From: Schauerella fraxinea
Lineage (GTDB): Bacteria; Pseudomonadota; Gammaproteobacteria; Burkholderiales; Burkholderiaceae_B
Reading direction: 5' to 3'
Length of the DNA stretch: 64,000 nucleotides
Assembly (NCBI GenBank): GCA_030849945.1
Contig: JAVDKK010000003.1
Span: 620,001 to 684,000, forward strand
A program made the translations under genes and the position numbers. The notes beneath the pieces are model-generated. The model ran no database searches, was not told the DNA's origin, and saw only the letters and a program-made list of their open reading frames with translations. This document shows, piece after piece, positions 8,013 to 16,888 of this stretch (the stretch's first letter is position 1; each line of letters opens with the position of its first letter).

Positions 8013-8883
8013 GACCCCGCTCGTGCGCTTGCAGCGTATTCCGGGCGCGCTGGGCGCCGATCGTGGCAACGTCATTCTGGCGAAGCTGGAAGGCAACAAT
8101 CCGGCCGGCTCCGTCAAGGACCGTCCGGCGCTGTCGATGATCCAGCGCGCCGAGGCACGCGGCGACATCAAGCCGGGCGACACGTTGATCGAGGCAACCA
8201 GCGGCAATACCGGTATTGCGCTGGCGATGGTGGCCGCGATGCGTGGCTATCGCATGATTCTCATCATGCCGGATAACCTGTCGGTCGAGCGGCGCGCGGC
8301 GATGACCGCCTATGGTGCCGAGCTCATCCTGACCCCGGCCGACAAGGGCGGCATGGAGTTCGCGCGCGATCTGGCCTCCTCGATGCAGGCGGAGGGTAAA
8401 GGCCGCGTGCTGGACCAGTTCGCCAATCCGGATAATCCGTTGGCGCACGTTGAAACCACGGGTCCGGAAATCTGGCGTCAGACCGATGGCGAGGTCACGC
8501 ACTTTGTCAGCGCGATGGGCACGACGGGCACCATCATGGGTGTATCGACGTATCTGAAAGGCCAAAACTCGGCCATCGAAATCGTGGGTGCGCAGCCCGC
8601 CGAGGGCTCACAGATTCCCGGCATTCGCAAATGGCCGGAAGCCTACCTGCCGGCCATCTTCGACCGCGCGCGCGTCGATAGCTACGAATCGATCGTGCAG
8701 GCGGATGCTGAAGCGATGGCGCGCAGGCTGGCGTCGGAAGAAGGCATCTTCGGCGGCATATCCGCCGCGGGGGCGTTGATCGCCGCATTGCGCGTGGCCG
8801 AACGCAGCACTAATGCCACGATCGTATTCATCGTCTGCGATCGCGGCGATCGGTATTTGTCCACGGGCGTGTTCAACGCGTAG
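7975..8883 (+). CDS. cysM: Cysteine synthase B
   Basis: A 302-residue PLP enzyme of the O-acetylserine sulfhydrylase family that makes cysteine from O-acetylserine and sulfide or thiosulfate. The PLP lysine lies in the N-terminal LEGNNPAGSVKDRPAL motif, followed by the phosphate-binding EATSGNTGIALA loop and GTTGTIMGV. The NPAGSVKDR form is typical of CysM rather than CysK. ATG 7975 aligns with the usual MKTYPTLEQTVGETPL N-terminus; an ATG at 7963 is in frame but less likely. The start lies inside the 3' end of the comEA-like gene. Confidence 0.94.
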   Translation: MKTYPTLEQTVGETPLVRLQRIPGALGADRGNVILAKLEGNNPAGSVKDRPALSMIQRAEARGDIKPGDTLIEATSGNTGIALAMVAAMRGYRMILIMPDNLSVERRAAMTAYGAELILTPADKGGMEFARDLASSMQAEGKGRVLDQFANPDNPLAHVETTGPEIWRQTDGEVTHFVSAMGTTGTIMGVSTYLKGQNSAIEIVGAQPAEGSQIPGIRKWPEAYLPAIFDRARVDSYESIVQADAEAMARRLASEEGIFGGISAAGALIAALRVAERSTNATIVFIVCDRGDRYLSTGVFNA

Positions 8884-8887
8884 TCAT

Positions 8888-8907
8888 CGTGGCTCGTTGG
8901 AGCCACG
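8888..8907. terminator. Stem-loop between convergent cysM and mltB
   Basis: CGTGGCTC-GTTG-GAGCCACG, a perfect 8-bp stem with a tetraloop, lies between the two convergent stop codons. There is no T tract on either side, so it may be a weak or Rho-assisted shared terminator. Confidence 0.45.
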
Positions 8908-8913
8908 GCGCAA

Positions 8914-10047
8914 TCAAGGTTGTTCCAGCGCCGATGCCAGATCGGCCACCGAGGCTGCATAAAAGTAGCTGCGGTTGTACTGGGTCAACGCAAAGAAGTT
9001 CTCGGTCGCGGTGCGATATTGCGCCGTGCCGCGAGCTTCGTCGGGCAAGTCGATCACACCCAACGGCCGGGCCATCCAGCCGGTATCGCGCGCGCCAGGC
9101 ATCAATCTGCCACCGGCTGCTTCGATCCGCGTCCAATCCTGTTTGGGCACCAGACCGCCGTCGACCAACGCGGCCGGATTGGCGGGCAGCGCCACCGGTG
9201 CAAATACCGGCAAGCCACGCTGCCATCCGTGTTCGCTCAGGAAATTGCCCACCGACATCACGGCGTCTTCGATGCTATGCGCCAGATCGATGTGGCCATC
9301 TTGATCGCCGTCCACCGCATAGAGCTTGATGCTGCCCGGCATGAATTGCGACATGCCGATGGCGCCCGCGAACGACCCCTCGGTTTCAGGATCGAGCTTG
9401 CCTTGCAGCGTGAGTTCGATGAAGTCGGCCAATTGATTGCGGAACATGGTTTCGCGCTCGGGCCGGCTGGTGTCCGGATAGTCGAAGGCCAACGTCGTCA
9501 GCGAATCCATCACGCGAAACGATCCCATATTGCGGGCGTAATTCGTTTCGACCCCGATGATGGCGGCAATGATGGTGTCGGGCACGCCATAGCGTTGCGC
9601 AGCACGATTGAGCACATCGCGATTGGCTTCGCGAAAGTCCACGCCCCAGCGGATGCGCACGGGCTCCACGACGCGGGCGCGATAAACCGTCCAGCTGCGC
9701 ACGATCTTGCGGCCGGTGGCAACCTGCGGCGCGATCAATTTGGCCACGCGTTCGTTGTATTGCGCGGTGGCGAGCAGGCTATTGACCGCAGCAGGTTGCA
9801 GCCCGCGGGTAGCCGCCAGTTCGCTGGCGAACGCCTGCACCTCCGGGCGCAGACGACCGTCAGGCGCGAGCACCGCCGATTCGCCCGTGTGCGTGGGCAG
9901 TGCGGCAGGTCCCGAAACTGCAGGCATGGAAGGCTGTGGCAACTGCGACGAAGAGCCGGTGCCCGGCCGTTCGGCCGCGGGAGTTGAGCAGGCGGCGAGC
10001 ATCGCCGAAAAAGCACCGATTTGCAGTAAACGCCAACTGATGAACAT
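8914..10047 (-). CDS. mltB: Membrane-bound lytic murein transglycosylase B
   Basis: A 377-residue outer-membrane lipoprotein that cleaves peptidoglycan to 1,6-anhydro-muropeptides. The signal peptide ends in a lipobox MLAAC with Cys20 as the lipidation site. The catalytic glutamate is in IIGVETNYARNMG (Glu167), and GAIGMSQFMPGS and the DGHIDLAHSIEDAV calcium/EF-like region follow as in E. coli MltB. A strong AAGGAAGG lies just before the ATG. It is divergent from the HDAC-like gene with only 11 bases between the two start codons. Confidence 0.93.
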   Translation of the reverse strand: MFISWRLLQIGAFSAMLAACSTPAAERPGTGSSSQLPQPSMPAVSGPAALPTHTGESAVLAPDGRLRPEVQAFASELAATRGLQPAAVNSLLATAQYNERVAKLIAPQVATGRKIVRSWTVYRARVVEPVRIRWGVDFREANRDVLNRAAQRYGVPDTIIAAIIGVETNYARNMGSFRVMDSLTTLAFDYPDTSRPERETMFRNQLADFIELTLQGKLDPETEGSFAGAIGMSQFMPGSIKLYAVDGDQDGHIDLAHSIEDAVMSVGNFLSEHGWQRGLPVFAPVALPANPAALVDGGLVPKQDWTRIEAAGGRLMPGARDTGWMARPLGVIDLPDEARGTAQYRTATENFFALTQYNRSYFYAASVADLASALEQP

Positions 10048-10058
10048 AATCCTTCCTT

Positions 10059-10982
10059 ATGGAGACACTCTATCTTACCCACCCGGCCTGCAGGCTGCAT
10101 GAGATGGGCGATTGGCATCCCGAATGTCCGGCGAGACTGGATGCCATTTCCGATCAATTACTGTCCAGCGGGCTGATGCCGTTTCTGGTCGCCGAAGACG
10201 CGCCTGCGGTCGATGCCGCCGATCTGGCACGTGTGCACGATCCGGCTTATCTGGCTGACCTGACCGCGCGCTCGCCGGCTGAAGGGTATGCGCCGATCGA
10301 TCCCGATACGCTCATGAATCCGCACACGCTCGAGGCTGCGCGTCACGCGGCAGGGGCCGGCGTGGCGGCCGTCGACGCCGTGATGGGTGGGGCGCATCAG
10401 ACCGCCTTTTGCGCGGTGCGTCCGCCCGGTCACCACGCCGAGGGTAACCGAGCCATGGGATTCTGCTTCTACAACAACGTGGCCGTGGCCGCCCGGCACG
10501 CGATCGATGTGTGGGGCTTGTCGCGTGTGGCCATCGTCGATTTCGACGTGCATCACGGCAATGGGACCGAGGCCATCTTTGCCGGCGACGAGCGTGTGTT
10601 GATGTGCAGTTTTTTTCAGCATCCACTCTTTCCGAACTCGGGTGTGGATGCCCCGGCGTTCAATATGCTCAATTCGCCGTTGCCTGCCTATTCCGCCGGC
10701 GACGCGGTGCGGCCCATCGTGACCGATCGCTGGTTGCCGGCGATCGAGGCATTCAAGCCGGAATTGCTGTTGATTTCGGCGGGGTTTGACGCCCATCGCG
10801 AAGACGACATGGGTCAAATGGGACTGGTGGAAGCCGATTACGCCTGGATGACGCAGCAGTTGGTTGGCGCGGCCGATCGCCATGCGCAAGGCCGCGTGGT
10901 GAGCCTGCTCGAGGGGGGCTACAGCTTGTCTGCCCTCGGTCGCTGCGTGGTTGCTCACATACGCGCGCTCGCAAAGTTGTAG
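10059..10982 (+). CDS. Histone deacetylase-like zinc amidohydrolase
   Basis: A 307-residue member of the arginase/deacetylase superfamily, close to bacterial class II HDAC-like and acetylpolyamine amidohydrolase proteins. The zinc and catalytic motifs are all present: RPPGHHAEGN (His-His dyad), GFCFYNNVAVAA, DFDVHHGNGT (Asp and His ligands), SAGFDAHREDDMG (Asp ligand) and LEGGYSL near the end. The substrate in bacteria is not evident from sequence. ATG 10059 keeps the conserved THPACRLHEMGDWHPECPARL but has no Shine-Dalgarno, and its promoter must overlap the mltB start. Confidence 0.88.
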   Translation: METLYLTHPACRLHEMGDWHPECPARLDAISDQLLSSGLMPFLVAEDAPAVDAADLARVHDPAYLADLTARSPAEGYAPIDPDTLMNPHTLEAARHAAGAGVAAVDAVMGGAHQTAFCAVRPPGHHAEGNRAMGFCFYNNVAVAARHAIDVWGLSRVAIVDFDVHHGNGTEAIFAGDERVLMCSFFQHPLFPNSGVDAPAFNMLNSPLPAYSAGDAVRPIVTDRWLPAIEAFKPELLLISAGFDAHREDDMGQMGLVEADYAWMTQQLVGAADRHAQGRVVSLLEGGYSLSALGRCVVAHIRALAKL

Positions 10983-11110
10983 AATCGATTGGATTTGCTG
11001 CTCCGCGCGCGTAAGCGTGTTGCCGCGAGCGCTGCACAGGGCTGCCGATGGCGGCGGTGCGGCCAAGCATCAAGCACGGCCTGGTTGGACCTAAAACGAT
11101 TTTCGAAACC

Positions 11111-11136
11111 GATTCACGAAAACGATTCACGAAAAC
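11111..11136 (+). repeat. 13-bp perfect tandem duplication upstream of etfB
   Basis: GATTCACGAAAAC occurs twice with no gap (11111-11123 and 11124-11136), 16 bases before the etfB ATG, just ahead of its GGAG. It lies in the untranslated leader or promoter region. It could be a slipped-strand duplication or a regulator site; nothing in the sequence decides between these. Confidence 0.6.
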
Positions 11137-11152
11137 TTCTGGAGATTGCTGG

Positions 11153-11902
11153 ATGAAGGTACTGGTACCCGTCAAACGTGTCGTCGACTACAACGTCAAG
11201 GTGCGCGTCAAATCCGATCAAACTGGCGTAGATATCGCCAATGTGAAGATGTCGATGAACCCCTTCGACGAAATCGCCGTTGAAGAAGCCACACGTCTCA
11301 AAGAAAAAGGCGCCGTGACCGAGGTGGTCGCGGTTTCGTGCGGTGTCACGCAAAGTCAGGAAACGCTGCGTACGGCCATGGCCATTGGCGCTGATCGCGG
11401 CATCCTGGTGCAAACCGACGTCGAATTGCAACCGTTGGCTGTGGCCAAGTTGCTCAAAGCCGTGGTGGATCGTGAGCAGCCCCAATTGGTGATTCTGGGC
11501 AAGCAAGCCATCGACGACGACGCGAACCAGACCGGCCAGATGTTGGCTGCGCTGCTGAACTGGCCCCAAGCCACGTTCGCCAACAAGGTCGAGCTCGGCG
11601 ACGGTACGGTACAGGTCACGCGCGAAGTGGACGGGGGTCTGGAGACCCTGTCGCTGAAGCTGCCGGCCATCGTCACCACCGACTTGCGCTTGAATGAGCC
11701 GCGCTATGTGACGCTGCCCAACATCATGAAGGCCAAGAAGAAAACGCTGGATACGCTGACGCCCGACGAGTTGGGTGTGGATCCCGCCCCGCGCCTGAAG
11801 ACGCTGAAAGTGTCGGAGCCGCCCGGACGCAAGGCCGGTATCAAGGTGCCCGACGTTGCTGCACTGGTCGACAAGCTGAAGAACGAAGCGAAGGTGATCT
11901 GA
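11153..11902 (+). CDS. etfB: Electron transfer flavoprotein subunit beta
   Basis: A 249-residue cytoplasmic ETF beta subunit, which binds AMP and part of the FAD site and carries electrons from acyl-CoA dehydrogenases to ETF:quinone oxidoreductase. MKVLVPVKRVVDYNVKVRVK, MNPFDEIAVEEATRLKE and the recognition-loop region ATDLRLNEPRYVTLPNIMKAKKK are typical (here TTDLRLNEP). The frame is open from 11048, but the family starts at MKVLVPVKR, and GGAG lies upstream of ATG 11153. etfA follows two bases after the stop. Confidence 0.96.
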   Translation: MKVLVPVKRVVDYNVKVRVKSDQTGVDIANVKMSMNPFDEIAVEEATRLKEKGAVTEVVAVSCGVTQSQETLRTAMAIGADRGILVQTDVELQPLAVAKLLKAVVDREQPQLVILGKQAIDDDANQTGQMLAALLNWPQATFANKVELGDGTVQVTREVDGGLETLSLKLPAIVTTDLRLNEPRYVTLPNIMKAKKKTLDTLTPDELGVDPAPRLKTLKVSEPPGRKAGIKVPDVAALVDKLKNEAKVI

Positions 11903-11904
11903 AC

Positions 11905-12834
11905 ATGACGATTCTTGTTATTGCTGAACACGACAACGCCTCGTTGAAAGGCGCTACTTTGAATACCGTGGCTGCCGCAGCCCAGCTGGGCGGCGACGTT
12001 CATGTGCTGGTGATCGGCCAGGGCGCGCAAGCGGCCGCCGATGCTGCCGCCAAGGTGGCGGGTGTGGCGAAGGTGCTGCTGGCCGAGGGCACGCCGTTGG
12101 CCGATGGCCTGGCTGAGAACGTTGCGGCTCAAGTGCTGGAAATTGCGTCGAACTACTCGCACATCCTGTTCGCTGCCACCGCATCGGGCAAGAACGTGGC
12201 GCCCCGCGTGGCCGCCAAGCTCGACGTGGCGCAGATTTCGGATATCACGGCCGTCGACTCGGCCGATACGTTCCAGCGTCCTATTTACGCTGGCAACGCG
12301 ATCGCCACAGTGCAATCGGCTGATGCCATCAAGGTCATCACCGTGCGTACCACGGGCTTCGATCCGGTCGCTGCCGAAGGTGGTAGTGCCACGGTCGAAA
12401 ACGTCACGGCCGTCGCCGATTCGGGACTGTCGTCGTTCGTGGGCCGCGAAGTGGCCAAGAACGATCGTCCCGAGCTCGCCGGCGCCAAGGTCGTCGTCTC
12501 CGGCGGTCGCGGCATGGGCAGCGCCGAGAACTTCAAGATTCTCGATCCGCTGGCCGATAAGCTCGGCGCCGCACTGGGTGCCTCGCGCGCTGCAGTCGAC
12601 GCGGGCTACGCGCCCAACGACTGGCAGGTGGGCCAAACGGGCAAGATCGTGGCACCCCAGCTGTATATCGCCATCGGTATTTCCGGCGCGATTCAGCATT
12701 TGGCCGGCATGAAAGACTCGAAGGTCATCGTGGCCATCAACAAAGATGAAGAAGCGCCGATTTTCGGTGTGGCCGATTACGGCCTGACGGGCGATCTGTT
12801 CAAGATCGTGCCCGAACTGACCGAAAAGCTGTAA
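11905..12834 (+). CDS. etfA: Electron transfer flavoprotein subunit alpha
   Basis: A 309-residue ETF alpha subunit that holds most of the FAD site. The N-terminal domain starts MTILVIAEHDNASLKGATLN. The C-terminal FAD domain shows VVSGGRGMGSAENF, GASRAAVDAGYAPNDWQVGQTGKIVAPQLYIAIGISGAIQHLAGM and INKDEEAPIF, all diagnostic. It forms an operon with etfB and lies upstream of a 611-residue acyl-CoA dehydrogenase that can donate electrons to it. Confidence 0.97.
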   Translation: MTILVIAEHDNASLKGATLNTVAAAAQLGGDVHVLVIGQGAQAAADAAAKVAGVAKVLLAEGTPLADGLAENVAAQVLEIASNYSHILFAATASGKNVAPRVAAKLDVAQISDITAVDSADTFQRPIYAGNAIATVQSADAIKVITVRTTGFDPVAAEGGSATVENVTAVADSGLSSFVGREVAKNDRPELAGAKVVVSGGRGMGSAENFKILDPLADKLGAALGASRAAVDAGYAPNDWQVGQTGKIVAPQLYIAIGISGAIQHLAGMKDSKVIVAINKDEEAPIFGVADYGLTGDLFKIVPELTEKL

Positions 12835-12871
12835 AGCGCCCGACACCGCCGCGCGAGCGTCGGCGTCTGCG

Positions 12872-12901
12872 AAGGCCTGCACCTGTTGTGCAGGCCTTTT
12901 T
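12872..12901 (+). terminator. Rho-independent terminator after etfA
   Basis: AAGGCCTGCAC-CTGTT-GTGCAGGCCTT followed by a run of T lies 38 bases after the etfA stop. Confidence 0.9.
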
Positions 12902-13050
12902 CATTTGGTACGACTTTTCATTTGGCGGGCCTTTTCGCATAGGGCATTGGTCTGATAACCTCGTCCGATAGATGCTGCCCGGCTTGTACCGGTCAAAATA
13001 ACAACAGCGTTCCCGCAGCGTAGCGGCGAGGGCGCGTTTTCGGAGACCTC

Positions 13051-14886
13051 ATGACTTACACCGTGCCTTTGCGCGATATTCGTTTCGCACTCAATGCCCT
13101 GGCGGGCCTGGATGACGTGCTGGCTTTGCCGGGCTTCGAAGAAGTCACGCCGGATCTGGTCGATGCCATCCTGGACGAGAACGCGCGTTTCGTTGAGCAG
13201 GCCATCGCGCCGCTCAATCGCGCGGGCGACACCCAGCCGCCGGTATTGAAGGATGGCGCGGTCGCCACCACGCCGGGCTTTGCGCAAGCCTTCAAGGCGT
13301 ATGCGGCGGGCGGTTGGCAAGGGTTGTCGCATCCTCAGGATTGGGGCGGCCAGGGGCTGCCCAAGCTGGTCGCCGCGCCTGCCAGTGAAAACATCAATGC
13401 GGCCAGTCTGGCATTCTCGCTGTGCCCGATGCTCACCGATGGCGTGATCGAAGCGCTGCTCACGGCCGGCACGGATGAGCAGCAGCGCAAGTTCGTGCCC
13501 GGGCTCATCAGCGGCCAATGGACCGGCACGATGAACCTCACCGAACCGCAGGCGGGCAGCGATCTCGCGCAAGTCGCCACCCGCGCCGTCAAGCAGCCCG
13601 ACGGCAGCTATCGCGTCACCGGCCAGAAAATCTACATCACCTACGGTGAGCACGACCTGGCCGACAACATCATTCATCTCGTATTGGCCCGCACGCCCGA
13701 CGGGCCGCCGGGCGTCAAAGGCATTTCGCTCTTCATCGTGCCGAAGTTCCTGGTCGGCGACGATGGTGCGGTGGGTGCCCGCAACGATGTCTGGTGCGCG
13801 TCGATCGAGCACAAGCTCGGCATCCATGGCAGTCCCACTGCGGTGCTGATGTTCGGCAGCGGCCATGGCGACGTGGGCGAGGGCGCCGTGGGATATGTCG
13901 TCGGCGAGGAAAACCGCGGACTGGAGTACATGTTCATCATGATGAACGCCGCCCGCTACGCCGTGGGCCAGCAGGGCATTGCGGTATCGGAGCGGGCCTA
14001 CCAACAAGCGCTGGCGTACGCGCGCGACCGGGTGCAAAGCCGGGCGGTCGAAGGCTCGTCGGGGCCTGTCGCGATCGCGCGTCACCCCGATGTGCAACGC
14101 ATGCTGCTCACGATGCGTGCGCTTACCGAGGCCGGCCGCGCGGTGTCGTTCGTGGCGGCTGCCGCGCACGATCGCGGCAAGCATCACGCGGATGCGCAGG
14201 TGCGTGCCCGCAATATGGCGTTTTACGAGTATCTGGTGCCGGTCATCAAGGGCTTCTCAACCGAAGCAGCGCTCGAGGTCACATCGCTGGGCGTGCAGGT
14301 ACACGGCGGCATGGGCTTCATCGAAGAAACAGGCGCGGCGCAGCATTACAGAGATGCGCGCATTTTGCCGATCTACGAAGGCACCACCGCCATTCAGGCC
14401 AACGATCTGGTCGGCCGTAAAACCTTGCGCGACGGCGGCGCAGTGGCCGCGGCTGCCATTGCGGCCATGCGCGACACGCTGGCGGCGCTGGCGGCAGTGG
14501 TGGCAGGCGCAACCTCGTCCGATGGCGCACCGAAGGGGGCTTGGGCCGTGCTGCACGACCATTTCGAGGCTGCGATCGGCGCCTACGAAAAAGCCGTGCA
14601 ATACGTGCTCACGCACGCGAAAGACAATCCGCGGGCCGTCTTCGCCGGCAGCGTGCCCTATCTGATGCTCACGGGCCTCACGCATGGCGGCTGGCAGATG
14701 GCGCGCGCAGCCTTGGCCTGCGAGCAGCACATCCGGGATGGCGACAGCGATAAATTCTATGTGCAGAAGCGTGCCACGGCCTTTTTCTATGGCGCGCAGT
14801 TGTTGCCTCGCGTGTCGGCCCTGTCGCACGCGGTGCTGGCGGGCGAGGTGATCGAAGCCTGCGGGACCGATGGCGATATTGCATAA
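13051..14886 (+). CDS. Acyl-CoA dehydrogenase with C-terminal extension (DmdC/AcdA-type)
   Basis: A 611-residue FAD enzyme, about 200 residues longer than classical acyl-CoA dehydrogenases. This matches the subgroup with an extra C-terminal domain that includes 3-methylmercaptopropionyl-CoA dehydrogenase DmdC. FAD/substrate motifs are MNLTEPQAGSDLAQV and GQKIYITYGEH, then VHGGMGFIEETGAAQHYRDARILPIYEGTTAIQANDL, where the YEGT glutamate is the usual catalytic base. The extension (about 430-611) includes MLTGLTHGGWQMAR. The substrate cannot be read from sequence. ATG 13051 is the first start of the frame, with GGAG ten bases upstream. It lies behind etfBA, past a terminator. Confidence 0.9.
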   Translation: MTYTVPLRDIRFALNALAGLDDVLALPGFEEVTPDLVDAILDENARFVEQAIAPLNRAGDTQPPVLKDGAVATTPGFAQAFKAYAAGGWQGLSHPQDWGGQGLPKLVAAPASENINAASLAFSLCPMLTDGVIEALLTAGTDEQQRKFVPGLISGQWTGTMNLTEPQAGSDLAQVATRAVKQPDGSYRVTGQKIYITYGEHDLADNIIHLVLARTPDGPPGVKGISLFIVPKFLVGDDGAVGARNDVWCASIEHKLGIHGSPTAVLMFGSGHGDVGEGAVGYVVGEENRGLEYMFIMMNAARYAVGQQGIAVSERAYQQALAYARDRVQSRAVEGSSGPVAIARHPDVQRMLLTMRALTEAGRAVSFVAAAAHDRGKHHADAQVRARNMAFYEYLVPVIKGFSTEAALEVTSLGVQVHGGMGFIEETGAAQHYRDARILPIYEGTTAIQANDLVGRKTLRDGGAVAAAAIAAMRDTLAALAAVVAGATSSDGAPKGAWAVLHDHFEAAIGAYEKAVQYVLTHAKDNPRAVFAGSVPYLMLTGLTHGGWQMARAALACEQHIRDGDSDKFYVQKRATAFFYGAQLLPRVSALSHAVLAGEVIEACGTDGDIA

Positions 14887-14983
14887 GGTTATATAAATTG
14901 CGTATTTAGTCTGGTTTAGGTTTGATGCCAGAATTATCGTCACGGGTCACGTTCGCACCTTCAAACCCCGAGGAAACACCATC

Positions 14984-15625
14984 ATGACCGCACTTCATCT
15001 GGGCGATATCGCTCCCGACTTCGAACAAGATTCGTCCATTGGCCGCATCAAATTCCACGAGTTTCTCGGCGACAGCTGGGGCGTGTTGTTCTCGCATCCG
15101 GCTGATTTCACGCCCGTGTGCACGACTGAATTGGGCTACACCGCCCGCCTGGCCGACGAGTTCGCCAAGCGCAATGTGAAGGTATTGGCCCTGTCGGTCG
15201 ATGCGGCTGCCTCGCACGTCAAGTGGATCGAAGACATCAACGAGACGCAAAGCACCACCGTCAATTTTCCGATTCTGGCCGACGAAGACCGCAAGGTTTC
15301 CACGCTTTACGACATGATTCACCCCAATGCCAATACAACGTTGACGGTGCGTTCGGTGTTCATCGTCGACCCGCAAAAGAAAGTGCGCCTTACGCTGACG
15401 TATCCCGCCAGCACGGGCCGCAATTTCAACGAAATCCTGCGCGTGATCGATTCCCTGCAGCTCACCGATAGCCACAGCGTGGCCACGCCGGTCAATTGGG
15501 AAGATGGCGATGATGTCATCATCGTGCCGTCGTTGAAAGACGAAGACGTGATCAAGCAAAAATTCCCGAAGGGCTATAAGGCCGTGCGCCCCTACTTGCG
15601 CGTGACGCCGCAGCCTAATAAATAA
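14984..15625 (+). CDS. 1-Cys peroxiredoxin (Prx6 family)
   Basis: A 213-residue thiol peroxidase. Cys46 in ADFTPVCTTELG is the peroxidatic cysteine and it is the only cysteine in the protein, so no resolving cysteine exists. The PVCTTE form and the long C-terminal domain (TPVNWEDGDDVIIVPSLKDED and KGYKAVRPYLRVT) are typical of the Prx6/AhpC-TSA 1-Cys subfamily. Regeneration would need glutathione or ascorbate-type reductants. It is monocistronic: AT-rich DNA precedes it and a terminator follows. Confidence 0.93.
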   Translation: MTALHLGDIAPDFEQDSSIGRIKFHEFLGDSWGVLFSHPADFTPVCTTELGYTARLADEFAKRNVKVLALSVDAAASHVKWIEDINETQSTTVNFPILADEDRKVSTLYDMIHPNANTTLTVRSVFIVDPQKKVRLTLTYPASTGRNFNEILRVIDSLQLTDSHSVATPVNWEDGDDVIIVPSLKDEDVIKQKFPKGYKAVRPYLRVTPQPNK

Positions 15626-15688
15626 TGCCGCTGGTTGCCGGGCGCAGTGGGGTCATTTCGGTGGCCTGCTCCCTGGCGACACGTTCAA

Positions 15689-15712
15689 AACCTCCTTCGG
15701 GAGGTTTTTTTT
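15689..15712 (+). terminator. Rho-independent terminator after the peroxiredoxin gene
   Basis: AACCTCC-TTCG-GGAGGTT followed by eight T. The stem has a stable TTCG loop and lies about 65 bases after the stop. Confidence 0.9.
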
Positions 15713-15823
15713 CAGCTTGGGTTCTATATGACTCCTGGCGATGAGCAACGACATAATGATTCGTTCCGTTCCAATGGTCGTCCCGGCACACTCTCATCAC
15801 ACTAAATAATCTGGGATGGGATC

Positions 15824-16843
15824 ATGCGGTTGAGCAAGCACCTGGTTTTGAATGCCCTGGCAGCCGTAACGTTATCGGTTGCTGCCGTTTTGCCCGCACA
15901 GGCGCAATCCACGCAGACGCTGTTGAACGTCTCGTACGATCCCACCCGCGAGCTTTATCGCGATATCGATGCGGCCTTCATCAAGCAGTACAAAGAGAAG
16001 ACGGGCACGCAGTTGACGATTCGCCAATCGCACGGCGGTTCGGGCCGTCAGGCGCGGTCGGTGATCGACGGGCTGGACGCCGATGTGGTCACGCTTGCCC
16101 TGGCGTATGACATCGACGCCGTGGCGGAGAAGGGCTTGCTCGATCCGAAGTGGCAAGCGAAGCTGCCCAAGAACAGCTCCCCGTATACCTCCACGATCGT
16201 GTTCCTGGTGCGTAAGGGCAATCCCAAGCAGATCAAGGACTGGAACGATCTGATTCGCGACAAAATCGAAGTGATCACGCCCAATCCGAAAACGTCGGGT
16301 GGCGCACGCTGGAATTACCTGGCGGCTTGGGCGTACGCGCTGGAGCAGAACAATAACGATCCGGCGAAGGCGCAGGCTTTCGTGGGCGAGTTGCTCAAGC
16401 ACGTGCCGGTGCTGGACACCGGCGCGCGCGGCGCCACCACCACCTTTGTGGAACGAGGTGTGGGCGATGTCTTGCTGGCCTGGGAAAACGAAGCGTTCCT
16501 CGCCATCAAGGAGCTTGGTCCGGACAAGTTCGACATCATCGTGCCGTCGCTTTCCATTCTGGCGGAGCCGCCCGTAGCCATCGTCGACAGCAATGTCGAC
16601 AAGAAGGGCACGCGGGCCGCGGCACAAGCCTACCTGGAGTATTTGTACACCCCCGAGGCGCAGGAAATCATCGCCAAGAACTACTACCGGCCCACTGACG
16701 AGAAAGTGGCTGCAAAGTATGCGGACAGCTTTCCCAAGGTGAAGCTGGTCACGGTCGATTCGGTATTCGGTGGATGGGCCAAGGCGCAGAAGGAACACTT
16801 CAGCGATGGCGGCACGTTCGACAAAGTCTACGCGCCCAAGTAA
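15824..16843 (+). CDS. sbp: Periplasmic sulfate-binding protein
   Basis: A 339-residue solute-binding protein of the SulT (CysPTWA) importer. A 27-residue signal peptide (LNALAAVTLSVAAVLPAQAQ) precedes mature sequence LLNVSYDPTRELYRDID, the family signature. QSHGGSGRQARSVIDGLDADVVTLAL and NPKTSGGARWNYLAAW are further sulfate-contact and fold motifs. It heads a seven-gene sulfate operon and is expected to be controlled by CysB and cysteine limitation, although no operator was identified. Binding of thiosulfate as well as sulfate is possible. Confidence 0.95.
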   Translation: MRLSKHLVLNALAAVTLSVAAVLPAQAQSTQTLLNVSYDPTRELYRDIDAAFIKQYKEKTGTQLTIRQSHGGSGRQARSVIDGLDADVVTLALAYDIDAVAEKGLLDPKWQAKLPKNSSPYTSTIVFLVRKGNPKQIKDWNDLIRDKIEVITPNPKTSGGARWNYLAAWAYALEQNNNDPAKAQAFVGELLKHVPVLDTGARGATTTFVERGVGDVLLAWENEAFLAIKELGPDKFDIIVPSLSILAEPPVAIVDSNVDKKGTRAAAQAYLEYLYTPEAQEIIAKNYYRPTDEKVAAKYADSFPKVKLVTVDSVFGGWAKAQKEHFSDGGTFDKVYAPK

Positions 16844-16888
16844 GGGCCGATACCGAACCGGGTTGGCAATCATGGAACCGCGTCTCAG

